Source of the DNA: Planctomycetota bacterium
GTDB taxonomy: Bacteria > Planctomycetota > Phycisphaerae > Sedimentisphaerales > Anaerobacaceae
Reading direction: 5' to 3'
DNA length: 10,247 nt
Assembly: GCA_013202635.1 (NCBI GenBank)
Contig: JABMRO010000726.1
Location: 1 to 10,247 of the forward strand
Part shown: positions 1-6,716 of the stretch, one piece after another
Numbering within the stretch: position 1 is the first letter of the stretch
Layout of the letters: every line of letters begins with the position of its first letter
The notes under the pieces: generated by a model
The model's input: only the letters and a program-made list of their open reading frames with translations
Databases searched by the model: none
What the model was told of the DNA's origin: nothing
Translations under genes and position numbers: made by a program

Positions 1-1353
1 GACCGAAGCCATTGAACTGGAGCCGTTCGATTCGGTGATATCAGAAATAATCCTGATAGTATAAGCGAATTTATCGTTCGGCGGATTTACCTGTTCCAAA
101 GCCTTTTCTGCAAGAGCTCCGTGTCCGATTTCTCTTCGGCCGGGTCCTCGCATTGGCCGCACCTCACCGACAGAAAACGGTGGAAAATTGTAGTGCAGAG
201 TAAAGTTTTGAGCGTATTCATCCAATAAGCCGTCTATAATCTGTGCATCTCTGATAGTACCGAGAGTTACACTCACTACGGACTGTGTTTCTCCTCGTGT
301 AAATAATGCTGAACCGTGGGTTCTGGGCAATATACCTACTTCGCAAGAAATTTGACGTATGTCATTATAACCTCTGCCATCAGACCTTTTGCCGCTTAAA
401 AGGAGCTTCTTAATAACTTCGCCCTCTATCTTATCAAGCATTCGTTTGACCATTGCCTTGTTATATTTGGCGTCAGGGGCATTGGGCGATTGCGGATTAT
501 TCTCATCAGCACAATATTGGGTTTTAACCTGCTCAAAAAGTTCACTTTTAGCTGTTTTACGCTCCTGCTTGTTTGGTATTTGCTTAAGCTCGCTTAGTTT
601 GTCTGATATCTGTGAACGAATGTCTGAAAGGAGCTGCTCATCAGTTTCCACAAGTGGTATTTCCTTTTCGACACCGGTTTTTTCACGGAGCTCTTCGATC
701 ATTTCGCAAACCTGAGTGACTGTTTTTTGAGCTGTTGCGATAGCATCAGCGATAACATTTTCCGGTAGCTGCTTAGCACCGATTTCAATCATATTCATCG
801 CTTCTTTGCGGCCGCCGAGGAGTAAACTCAGGTCTCCTTCGGCAAGCTGTTTATGCGTGGGATTTACTACAAATTCCCCATTTACTCTGCCTAATCTGCA
901 GGCCCCAATCGGTCCCAAGAAGGGAATCTTGCTTATCGTAAGTGCCGCACTGGCACCAATCATTGCCAGGACATCCGGGTCATTTTCCTGGTCCGCACTT
1001 AAAACATTCGCTGAGATTTGCACTTCCTGGAAATAGCCCTCTGGAAAGAGGGGTCGAATAGGTCTGTCAATCTGCCTTGCCGTCAAGGTTTCCTTAGTGC
1101 TCGGCCTTCCCTCGCGTTTAATAAAGCCGCCCGGAAATTTACCTGCGGCGCTATGTTTCTCGCGATAATCAACACTCAAAGGGAAAAAATCAATATCATC
1201 GAATCTTGGCGGCGCAGTTACTGCAGCAACAAGAACGATTGTATCGCCATATTGGACTACAACTGCACCATCGGCCTGTTTGGCAATTTTGCCGGTTTCG
1301 ATGGAAAGTATTCTACTCCCGATTTGTCTTTCTACCCTACATACATCAAACAT
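1..1353 (-). CDS. pnp: Polyribonucleotide nucleotidyltransferase (PNPase), C-terminal part beyond the window
   Basis: PNPase degrades RNA 3' to 5' phosphorolytically and acts in mRNA turnover, often within a degradosome. The frame is open from an ATG at 1353 to the left edge, giving 451 residues of a protein that is usually about 700. The first RNase PH core contains QADGAVVVQYGDT, AAGKFPGGFIKREGRPS and DRPIRPLFPEG. The FFRR RNA-binding loop of the E. coli enzyme reads FIKR here. The all-helical linker domain follows. The second RNase PH core shows HGSALFTRGETQ (near 346), GRREIGHG (near 405-412) and ESNGSSSMAS (near 441-450), which form the phosphate and catalytic site. The KH and S1 domains lie outside the window. 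The start is supported by GAGG six bases upstream; the residues MFDVCR before the family-typical VERQIG are encoded by a tandem repeat. It lies 136 bases after rpsO, the common gene order. Confidence 0.97.
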   Translation of the reverse strand, partial: MFDVCRVERQIGSRILSIETGKIAKQADGAVVVQYGDTIVLVAAVTAPPRFDDIDFFPLSVDYREKHSAAGKFPGGFIKREGRPSTKETLTARQIDRPIRPLFPEGYFQEVQISANVLSADQENDPDVLAMIGASAALTISKIPFLGPIGACRLGRVNGEFVVNPTHKQLAEGDLSLLLGGRKEAMNMIEIGAKQLPENVIADAIATAQKTVTQVCEMIEELREKTGVEKEIPLVETDEQLLSDIRSQISDKLSELKQIPNKQERKTAKSELFEQVKTQYCADENNPQSPNAPDAKYNKAMVKRMLDKIEGEVIKKLLLSGKRSDGRGYNDIRQISCEVGILPRTHGSALFTRGETQSVVSVTLGTIRDAQIIDGLLDEYAQNFTLHYNFPPFSVGEVRPMRGPGRREIGHGALAEKALEQVNPPNDKFAYTIRIISDITESNGSSSMASV

Positions 1354-1359
1354 ATACTA

Positions 1360-1363
1360 CCTC
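1360..1363 (-). promoter_or_regulatory. pnp ribosome binding site inside repeat copy 1
   Basis: GAGG lies six bases before the pnp ATG at 1353. The equivalent position in repeat copies 2 and 3 reads GAGA, so only the gene-proximal copy has the better SD match. This single base difference may decide which of the repeated starts is used. Confidence 0.6.
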
Positions 1364-1382
1364 ATTCCTACATACATTAAAT

Positions 1383-1415
1383 TTATACTATCTCATTCCT
1401 ACATACATCAAACAT
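1383..1415 (-). CDS. Possible 10-codon decoy upstream ORF in the pnp leader
   Basis: The ATG of repeat copy 3 (1413-1415) opens a micro-ORF encoding MFDVCRNEIV and ending at TAA (1383-1385). Its first six residues equal those of PNPase because they come from the same repeat. A weak SD, GAGA, sits six bases upstream. It is either a by-product of the triplication or an upstream ORF that competes for ribosomes. No conservation evidence is available from this window. Confidence 0.25.
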   Translation of the reverse strand: MFDVCRNEIV

Positions 1416-1439
1416 ATACTATCTCATTGGCATGTTAAT

Positions 1440-1473
1440 AAGTGGACTCCGCTCGTAAACGAGCGGGTTACTT
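1440..1473 (-). promoter_or_regulatory. Stem-loop between rpsO and pnp
   Basis: A perfect 7-bp stem CCGCTCG/CGAGCGG with loop TAAA (TTTA in the transcript) lies at 1449-1466. It can be extended by AAGT/ACTT (1440-1443 with 1470-1473) across a 5x3 internal loop. No T-run follows on the minus strand, so it does not look like an intrinsic terminator. In E. coli the rpsO-pnp interval holds RNA hairpins used for RNase III cutting and PNPase autocontrol. A similar job here is inference from position. Confidence 0.6.
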
Positions 1474-1489
1474 GTGTGCTTATGCTCTT

Positions 1490-1756
1490 TTATTTTCGCA
1501 AGCCGAGTCGGGATATAATCTTCTGATAGCGTTTTATGTCTTTGTTGCTCACGTATTTGAGCAATGCCGACCTTGTCCCGACCATTTTTAACAAACCACG
1601 CCTGGACGCATGGTCTTTTCGGTGAATCTTGAGATGTTCCGTAAGTTCGTTAATTTTTTTCGTCAAAAGTGCAATCTGCACTTCAGGCGAGCCGGTATCC
1701 CCCTCGTGCGTCTCAAAATCGCCAATAATTTTCTGTTTTTTCTGCTTCGTTAGCAT
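1490..1756 (-). CDS. rpsO: 30S ribosomal protein S15
   Basis: S15 binds the central domain of 16S rRNA early in 30S assembly. The 88-residue product matches the usual family length of about 89. Family motifs are HEGDTGSPEVQIALLT (17-32), INELTEHLKIHRKDHASRRGL (35-55) and RYQKIISRLGLRK at the end. The ATG at 1756 is preceded by AGAAAGGA at a somewhat long distance. pnp follows after 136 bases, the standard pairing. A promoter lies about 70 bases upstream, so rpsO-pnp is probably transcribed apart from ruvX. Confidence 0.98.
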   Translation of the reverse strand: MLTKQKKQKIIGDFETHEGDTGSPEVQIALLTKKINELTEHLKIHRKDHASRRGLLKMVGTRSALLKYVSNKDIKRYQKIISRLGLRK

Positions 1757-1822
1757 CTTTTTGGTAAATCCTTTCTATCGCGTCTTTCAAACAACCTTTC
1801 AACATATTACTACAAACCTAGC

Positions 1823-1851
1823 ATTCTAATCAGCTATTATAATATTTGCAA
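1823..1851 (-). promoter_or_regulatory. Sigma-70-type promoter for rpsO-pnp
   Basis: On the minus strand, TTGCAA (1846-1851) and TAGAAT (1823-1828) are separated by exactly 17 bases in the AT-rich gap between ruvX and rpsO. Transcription would begin near 1816, giving a 5' leader of about 60 bases. The spacing is ideal and the hexamers are close to consensus. No experimental support is visible. Confidence 0.6.
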
Positions 1852-1904
1852 GCCTTTTCTACGGCAGTATATAAAAAGATTTGTCAATGTCGATACAGGG
1901 GTGT

Positions 1905-2339
1905 TTATGCGGTATTTGTCTCGGTGGAGTTCCGGGGCGTTTTTTGTTCAAGGAAAGACTCTAAGATTTCTGCGGCAGCGACGGCATCGAGGCGTTTTTT
2001 CTTTTTTTTTCGAGTATAATTTGCCGGAATGAGCTTTTCCTCGGCACCGAAACTGCTGAGGCGTTCATCCTGTAAGAGGACAGGAATCTTCAGGCAGTTT
2101 TGTAACTGCTTGCCGAACTTCAAAACAAGTTTTGTTTGGAAGCCTTCTGAGCCATCCATATTTAAGGGAAGTCCTAACACGACAGCCTCGACATTTTCAG
2201 CCTCGATGACTTCGGAAATCTTCTTTAACAGTTCTTTTTGTCCCTGGATTACCATTAAGGGTGAGGTAATAGTCTCAGCCCGGTCACAGATTGCCAATCC
2301 AGTGCGTTTAGTGCCATAATCGATTGCGAGGTATCTCAT
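1905..2339 (-). CDS. ruvX: Putative pre-16S rRNA nuclease YqgF / Holliday junction resolvase-like RuvX
   Basis: This RNase H-fold nuclease of 144 residues has the usual family size. It is associated with 5' end maturation of 16S rRNA in E. coli and was first proposed as a Holliday junction resolvase. Visible motifs are AIDYGTKRTGLA near residues 5-16 with the first catalytic Asp, VVLGLPLNMDGSEG in the middle, LQDERLSS and, near the C-terminus, the final acidic motif LDAVAA. A lysine-rich stretch (RKKKKKR) just before that motif is encoded by A9-G-A6. The ATG at 2339 lacks a clear SD. The gene starts 38 bases after the guanylyltransferase gene, so it is probably in the same transcript. Confidence 0.93.
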   Translation of the reverse strand: MRYLAIDYGTKRTGLAICDRAETITSPLMVIQGQKELLKKISEVIEAENVEAVVLGLPLNMDGSEGFQTKLVLKFGKQLQNCLKIPVLLQDERLSSFGAEEKLIPANYTRKKKKKRLDAVAAAEILESFLEQKTPRNSTETNTA

Positions 2340-2377
2340 TTTTATTACGTGTAAGTGTCGTATTAGAGACCATTAAG

Positions 2378-3466
2378 TTATAGAAACTTTTCACCGGCGT
2401 GTTGCTTTATCAACTCAAGAAGCTCTTTTAGTTTATCGGTTTGGTCAATGCGGCATACAAGTGTGGCATCAGGACTGTGGACTATTACCATATTCTCGGC
2501 GCCGATAGCGGCAATTAGATGTCCCTTGTCTTCAGTAACAATAATGCTGTTTTTGCAATCGAGCAGCTCATTTGTGTCGGATATGACGATGTTATTGTCC
2601 CTGTCGGGGCTGATAATATCAGCAAGCGCTGCGAAAGAGCCCATGTCAAGCCAGCGGCAATCCAGCTTTATAGCGTGGACGTTGTCAGCCTTTTCCATGA
2701 CGGCGAAGTCGATGCTGATTTTGGGTAGTTTTACAAACCAGTCCTGAAGCGTTTGCTGCTGATTTGGACCGCCCCAGTCAGCCTGGATTCTGGCTAACGG
2801 TTCGGCAGCCTCGGGTAGAAACTTTTGCAAATATGCTAAAATTGTTTTGGCTTTCCAGGCAAACATACCGGAATTCCAGAAGTATTGACCGGTGTTGAGA
2901 TATTCTTGTGCAGTTTTTTCATCAGGTTTTTCTTTGAATGCTTCTACGGAATAAATCTTCTTTTTACAGCCGGGATACTCACGGGCGTTATTGCATTTTA
3001 TGTAACCGAGCCCGGTGCTGGCAAAGGTCGGCTGAATGCCGAAAGTAATCATACTGTCAGGATTATTATTAACGAAGACAAGAGCATCTTTGATGGCCTG
3101 CTGCAGTACTTCGACGGGTTTTATAATCTGGTCGGCGGTAACTACAGCTATTGTGGCTTCCGGGTCGTGTTTTGTCAGAACGGTTGAGACCAATCCGATG
3201 GCACCGGACGTATCACGGACAGTAGGCTCGGCTATGACGTTATTAACGGGCAATTCCGGGAGGTTTTCACGCACCACATCCACATAGCCGGCGTTTGTAA
3301 GAACGATTATGTTTTTCGCATCGAATATAGGCGCAAGACGCTCGTAACAACAGCGAAGAAGTGTTTGCCCGTCGAGGAGTTTTAAGACCTGTTTGGGACG
3401 TTTTTGTCGGCTGAGCGGCCATAGTCTCTTGCCCGTGCCCCCTGCCATTATTACTGCGTAATCCAT
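2378..3466 (-). CDS. manC: Mannose-1-phosphate guanylyltransferase (GDP-mannose pyrophosphorylase), monofunctional
   Basis: The enzyme joins mannose 1-phosphate and GTP to give GDP-mannose for glycan and envelope synthesis. The nucleotidyltransferase signature AGGTGKRLWPLSR is at residues 8-20. TADQII (110-115) replaces the more common ADH-containing motif. Further family motifs are TGLGYI (151-156), FKEKPD (177-182), YFWNSGMF (195-202), SIDFAVMEKAD (251-261) and RWLDMGSF. At 362 residues it lacks the isomerase domain of the roughly 480-residue bifunctional ManC/AlgA proteins. The ATG at 3466 has only a weak SD. The gene follows pgi after 41 bases, and that gap is filled by a short repeat. 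PGI and this enzyme share the fructose 6-phosphate to GDP-mannose route, but manA and a phosphomannomutase are not in the window. Confidence 0.93.
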   Translation of the reverse strand: MDYAVIMAGGTGKRLWPLSRQKRPKQVLKLLDGQTLLRCCYERLAPIFDAKNIIVLTNAGYVDVVRENLPELPVNNVIAEPTVRDTSGAIGLVSTVLTKHDPEATIAVVTADQIIKPVEVLQQAIKDALVFVNNNPDSMITFGIQPTFASTGLGYIKCNNAREYPGCKKKIYSVEAFKEKPDEKTAQEYLNTGQYFWNSGMFAWKAKTILAYLQKFLPEAAEPLARIQADWGGPNQQQTLQDWFVKLPKISIDFAVMEKADNVHAIKLDCRWLDMGSFAALADIISPDRDNNIVISDTNELLDCKNSIIVTEDKGHLIAAIGAENMVIVHSPDATLVCRIDQTDKLKELLELIKQHAGEKFL

Positions 3467-3472
3467 TTTTTA

Positions 3473-3507
3473 GTATCTCGTATTGCGTGATGCGTATATC
3501 GTATATA
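3473..3507. repeat. Degenerate ATACG-type repeat filling the pgi-manC gap
   Basis: On the minus strand the gap reads as a run of near-copies of an 8-9-base unit: ATACGAT, ATACGCATC, ACGCA, ATACGAGAT. It begins directly after the pgi stop codon and ends close before the manC start. Translated, it gives the low-complexity pattern IYDIRITQYEI. From memory, similar DIR-x-TxYxIR strings appear in spurious ORFs of many environmental genomes, so this may be a dispersed intergenic repeat. That link is not verified here. Confidence 0.5.
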
Positions 3508-5019
3508 TCAAACCAGAAAATCTTTGTCAACATTGGTTTTGATTTGGATGTCCCCTGCAAATTGTTCATACGTGTATCCATCTTCATAATCGCCTGTTTT
3601 GCCCATAAGGGCAAACGTGGCTTCTTTGCCTAATTCGACCGCGGGTTGGTCATAAGGATTAATGCCGAATAATGCGCCAACGAAGGAAGTCGTTACCTCA
3701 TATAGATAAATAAACTGACCAATGGTATATGCGTTCACCCTATCGAAAAGAACCGTTAGGCAGGGTCGTTTGTCTGTCAAAAGAGCATACTCGGTCGCTT
3801 TTTTTTCGTCGTTGAGTAGTGCACTTAAATTTTTGCCGGCAAGAAAACCAAGCTCTTCGGCACCGTCGGGAGCCGGGCCTATTTTGATATCTTTCTCAAA
3901 ATTGTTGACCTGCAGGAAAGTAAACAATTTATCATTAGGACCCTCGCGATACAACTGCACCTGGCTGTGCTGGTCAGTAACACCAAGTGCCTTTACCGGT
4001 GTTGGGCCTATATGAACTTCATTTCCTGCTGAAAATTTCACTTTTCCGAGACTTTCAGCCCAGAGTTGCCGATACCAGTCGGCCATATCTTTGAGGGCGT
4101 AGCTATAGGGCATCATAACTGAGATCGGCTTACCATGCGTATAGAAATGGTAGTTTATCGCGGCATTAATCGCCGCAGGATTTTTGTCGAAATCCTCGCT
4201 GATTCTGGTATTCATATCGCGGGCACCTTCCAGAAGGAAGTCGATATCGATTCCACACATAGCGGCACTAAAGAGGCCGACTGCGCTTAGGACGCTGAAT
4301 CTGCCGCCAACGTCATCGGGGACTTCGAGCGTTTGAAGTTCATCGGTTTTGGCTATTTTTCGTAGAATGCTCTTTTTTTTGTCGGCATCGGTAGTCGCCA
4401 CCACTCGTTTTTGATAATCAGTCTTGCTGAGTTTATTGATTAGCATGTCACGAATGATCATGAACTGTGCTGCGGTTTCGGAGGTCTTACCGGATTTACT
4501 TATAACGTTGAAAACGGTCTTATTAAGTCCACCACCAAGCCAATTTAGAAATGACTTTAACTGTGCGGGGTCCACATTATCGAAGACAAACAAACGCGGT
4601 CTTGTTTGTTTGTCTTTATCTTCACGTTGGTTTTCATCCATATTATACATATAAGGATTTAGTGCGGTTTGCAATGCGATGTTTCCAAGAGCGGAACCAC
4701 CGATACCAAAAACAACAAGATTCTCGCATCCTTTCTTTAATCCTTCCTTAGGATAATCAGGATCGTCAGGGTCGTCAATACCATCGACAAGTTTCCTGAC
4801 GTCTTTGGCGATTTTCTTTTTTGTCGGGAGTAAGCCATACACTGTACGTGTTTTTTTAGGGGGGCTTTCATGGCCTATTATTTCTTCCATGATTTTCGGA
4901 ATAAGCGGTTGGACTTTCTTTTTTAAGTCAGCCCACTGTTTTTTGGTGATGCCGTGCTCATCACCTATAACGTTTGCCATAACATTGTTGTAATAGAGTT
5001 TAATTTCTTGTTTCGGCAC
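3508..5019 (-). CDS. pgi: Glucose-6-phosphate isomerase
   Basis: This enzyme interconverts glucose 6-phosphate and fructose 6-phosphate in glycolysis and gluconeogenesis. Of its 503 residues, the two SIS-type sugar-phosphate domains show GIGGSALG (105-112), SKSGKTSET (174-182), VGGRFSVLSAVGL (237-249), QLWAESLGK with the catalytic Glu (E322), TDQHSQVQ with His (H351) and QPAVELGKEA with Lys (K465). All core active-site residues are therefore present. The start is GTG at 5017-5019, preceded by AGAAAGGA eight bases upstream; the nearby ATG at 5025-5027 is out of frame. The gene begins 75 bases after the sulfatase stop with no obvious promoter between, so it could be read from upstream or from a weak promoter I cannot see. 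Confidence 0.97.
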   Translation of the reverse strand: MPKQEIKLYYNNVMANVIGDEHGITKKQWADLKKKVQPLIPKIMEEIIGHESPPKKTRTVYGLLPTKKKIAKDVRKLVDGIDDPDDPDYPKEGLKKGCENLVVFGIGGSALGNIALQTALNPYMYNMDENQREDKDKQTRPRLFVFDNVDPAQLKSFLNWLGGGLNKTVFNVISKSGKTSETAAQFMIIRDMLINKLSKTDYQKRVVATTDADKKKSILRKIAKTDELQTLEVPDDVGGRFSVLSAVGLFSAAMCGIDIDFLLEGARDMNTRISEDFDKNPAAINAAINYHFYTHGKPISVMMPYSYALKDMADWYRQLWAESLGKVKFSAGNEVHIGPTPVKALGVTDQHSQVQLYREGPNDKLFTFLQVNNFEKDIKIGPAPDGAEELGFLAGKNLSALLNDEKKATEYALLTDKRPCLTVLFDRVNAYTIGQFIYLYEVTTSFVGALFGINPYDQPAVELGKEATFALMGKTGDYEDGYTYEQFAGDIQIKTNVDKDFLV

Positions 5020-5094
5020 TGATACATTCCTTTCTGAATCGTTTTAAGGTTTTCGCGTAAATCAGTCTATGCTTAATTTGCAGTTGTTCATCTA

Positions 5095-6501
5095 TTATTT
5101 AAACTGATGTCCCCTGAAAGCCTTTTCTTTATCAATCCAGCCGCCCGGAATATTCTCGGTGTGGGCCTGCATGGCATAGGCCTTCATCTTTGCCAAAATG
5201 TCCGGGTGCTCGTCTGCAAGATTGTTCTGCTCTCCAATATCTTTATTCAGGTCGTACAATTCAAATGGTTTGTTTTTGCCGGGCTGAACGGCTTTCCAAT
5301 CACCCATTCGCACAGCCGTCTGTCCTCTGTACTCCCAGTAGAGATATTTGTGCTTTTTCTGCCTGCGGCCGGCGGCACGCTTACCCAACAGTGTCGGAAT
5401 AATTGATATTCCGTCAATGTTATCCGGCGGCCTGGCTCCGGCAAGTTCCGCCAGGGTCGGTAAACAATCCGGGAAATACCACAAATGGTCACTTACAACA
5501 CCGGCTTTAATCCTGCCCGGCCAACGCACAATCATTGGGATTCGCAGACCTCCTTCATATAAATTTCCCTTTTGTCCCCGGAAATGCCCGTTGGAATCGA
5601 AGAAGTGTTTGAAATAGCGTGCGCCACCATTGTCACCGCAGACAAATACAATCGTATTATCGTCAATTTCGAGTTCTTTGAGCAAAGTGAAAATCTGTCC
5701 GATTTGGCGGTCAACCATCGTTACCATGGCCGCATATACCTTTGCATCCTCAGGTCTTTTTTGTCCTGTGTTCCATGGTTTATCTTTGAATTGTTGCCAT
5801 GCCGGATCGTCCTCGGGGATTCCCCAGCGACCGTGCGGCGGCGTCCACGCGCAGTAGCAGAAGAAAGGCCTGTTCTTGTTCTCACGAATAAATTTTATGG
5901 ACTCATCGAATATCAGATATTGTGAGAATTGTTTTCCTTTGTAGAAGTCCCCTGTGTTACCTTCAAGAGGTACTTTTTCGCCGCTTCGTATAAGATAGTT
6001 GGGGAAAAATGAGTGGGCGTGGACCTGGTCATAGTACCCGAAGAAAATATCGAAGCCGTGTTTTTCAGGAACGCCTGTAGTTCCTCGGTCGCCGCAGCCC
6101 CACTTGCCAAATCCGCCGGTGGCATAGCCGGCTTTTTTGAGAACCTCGGCAATGGTAATATCCTCGGCTCGCAAAGGCACGCCGCCGGGATTGGTCCGTA
6201 CGGTCGTATGTCCTGTATGCTGGCCTGTCATCAATACGCTGCGGGTAGGTGCACATACCGGGGCACCTGCCAACGCTTGAGTGAAACGCATGCCTTCCGT
6301 TGCCATTCGGTCGATATTGGGGGTCTTTAGATATTTATTGCCCATACAGGACAACTCATAGTAGCCAAGCTCATCCAGCATTATATATATGATATTAGGC
6401 TTTTTGCCTGTCGCTATGTGCCGTTGTGTCTGGGCGCATCGAGGCATTGCAAGTGCTGCTGCTCCAAGGCCGGCAACCTTCAAAAAATCACGACGTTTCA
6501 T
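5095..6501 (-). CDS. Tat-exported sulfatase, formylglycine-dependent (S1 family)
   Basis: The enzyme hydrolyses sulfate esters, probably on a polysaccharide outside the cytoplasm. Residues 1-23 form a twin-arginine signal (KRRDFLKVAGLGAAALA). The sulfatase core begins at KPNIIYIMLDELGYYE. The motif C83-A-P-T-R87 followed by SVLMTG is the site where Cys is converted to formylglycine by a maturase not in this window. Other active-site pieces are FGKWG (K133), PPHG (H223), CGDNGG (D290, N291) and GQKGNLYEGGLRIPMIVRWPG (K311). At 468 residues the length is typical. The usual metal-binding DD pair near residue 43 is DE here. The ATG at 6501 has AAGGA seven bases upstream and overlaps the stop of an 18-codon leader ORF. 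The substrate is unknown; the neighbouring xylanase suggests a plant or algal glycan. Confidence 0.95.
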   Translation of the reverse strand: MKRRDFLKVAGLGAAALAMPRCAQTQRHIATGKKPNIIYIMLDELGYYELSCMGNKYLKTPNIDRMATEGMRFTQALAGAPVCAPTRSVLMTGQHTGHTTVRTNPGGVPLRAEDITIAEVLKKAGYATGGFGKWGCGDRGTTGVPEKHGFDIFFGYYDQVHAHSFFPNYLIRSGEKVPLEGNTGDFYKGKQFSQYLIFDESIKFIRENKNRPFFCYCAWTPPHGRWGIPEDDPAWQQFKDKPWNTGQKRPEDAKVYAAMVTMVDRQIGQIFTLLKELEIDDNTIVFVCGDNGGARYFKHFFDSNGHFRGQKGNLYEGGLRIPMIVRWPGRIKAGVVSDHLWYFPDCLPTLAELAGARPPDNIDGISIIPTLLGKRAAGRRQKKHKYLYWEYRGQTAVRMGDWKAVQPGKNKPFELYDLNKDIGEQNNLADEHPDILAKMKAYAMQAHTENIPGGWIDKEKAFRGHQFK

Positions 6502-6554
6502 AGGATTTTCCTTACATAAAAAGCAGCGTTTTTAAGCACACCTATACCTTTCAT
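6498..6554 (-). CDS. 18-residue leader peptide overlapping the sulfatase start
   Basis: ATG (6552-6554) is preceded by AAAGGAG (6560-6566) five bases upstream, one of the best ribosome binding sites in the window. The frame encodes MKGIGVLKNAAFYVRKIL and ends at TGA (6498-6500), giving an ATGA overlap with the sulfatase start. This layout is typical of translational coupling. The peptide is basic and hydrophobic with no recognisable motif. An in-frame ATG five codons upstream is possible but has no SD. It may be a regulatory leader, a coupling device, or the remains of an earlier gene. Confidence 0.5.
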   Translation of the reverse strand: MKGIGVLKNAAFYVRKIL

Positions 6555-6613
6555 AGCCTCTCCTTTCATCAACCATTCATATATCTTATATGGAATAAAC
6601 CGACTCTGGTGAG

Positions 6614-6641
6614 ATTATAACGTGCTGAAATCGATGTGCAA
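6614..6641 (-). promoter_or_regulatory. Sigma-70-type promoter for the sulfatase
   Basis: TTGCAC (6636-6641) and a perfect TATAAT (6614-6619) are 16 bases apart in the 162-base gap between the xylanase stop and the leader ORF. Transcription would start near 6607, about 50 bases before the leader peptide start. The sulfatase can therefore be expressed separately from the xylanase. Confidence 0.6.
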
Positions 6642-6716
6642 TTAGTTTCCTTTTTTGCGTTCAAAACATGGCACTTATAAAGTTAACCTGCTCGATTGTT
6701 CCTTTATATGTTTCAA

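Larger units (their letters stand above)
1336..1428. repeat. Three tandem copies of a 31-bp repeat covering the pnp start
   Basis: The copies lie at 1336-1366, 1367-1397 and 1398-1428 with no spacer. Copies 1 and 3 differ at one base (position 25 of the unit). Copy 2 differs from copy 3 at three bases, which destroys its ATG. Read on the minus strand, each unit carries GAGATAG or GAGGTAG, then TAT, then ATG (except copy 2), then the codons FDVCR. Copy 1 supplies the pnp SD, start codon and first six codons. Because 31 is not a multiple of three, each extra copy shifts frame, so repeat number cannot simply lengthen the protein. It can only add upstream decoy starts. Confidence 0.95.

Noticed and set aside
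1336..1428. CRISPR array
   Set aside because: The 31-bp units are contiguous with no spacers, and no cas genes are present.
1440..1473. Intrinsic terminator after rpsO
   Set aside because: The hairpin is strong but no T-run follows on the transcribed strand, and pnp lies directly downstream as in the conserved operon.
389..1526. Plus-strand open frames of 76-120 codons over the pnp region
   Set aside because: They lie opposite pnp, whose protein matches a well known family along its whole visible length. They show no family resemblance of their own.
1882..1887. TTGACA on the minus strand upstream of rpsO
   Set aside because: It is a perfect -35 hexamer but has no acceptable -10 at 16-18 bases. 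The TTGCAA/TAGAAT pair nearer the gene fits better.
3267..3614. Minus-strand 115-codon frame spanning the pgi end, the repeat and the manC start
   Set aside because: It overlaps two clear genes in another frame and includes translated repeat sequence.
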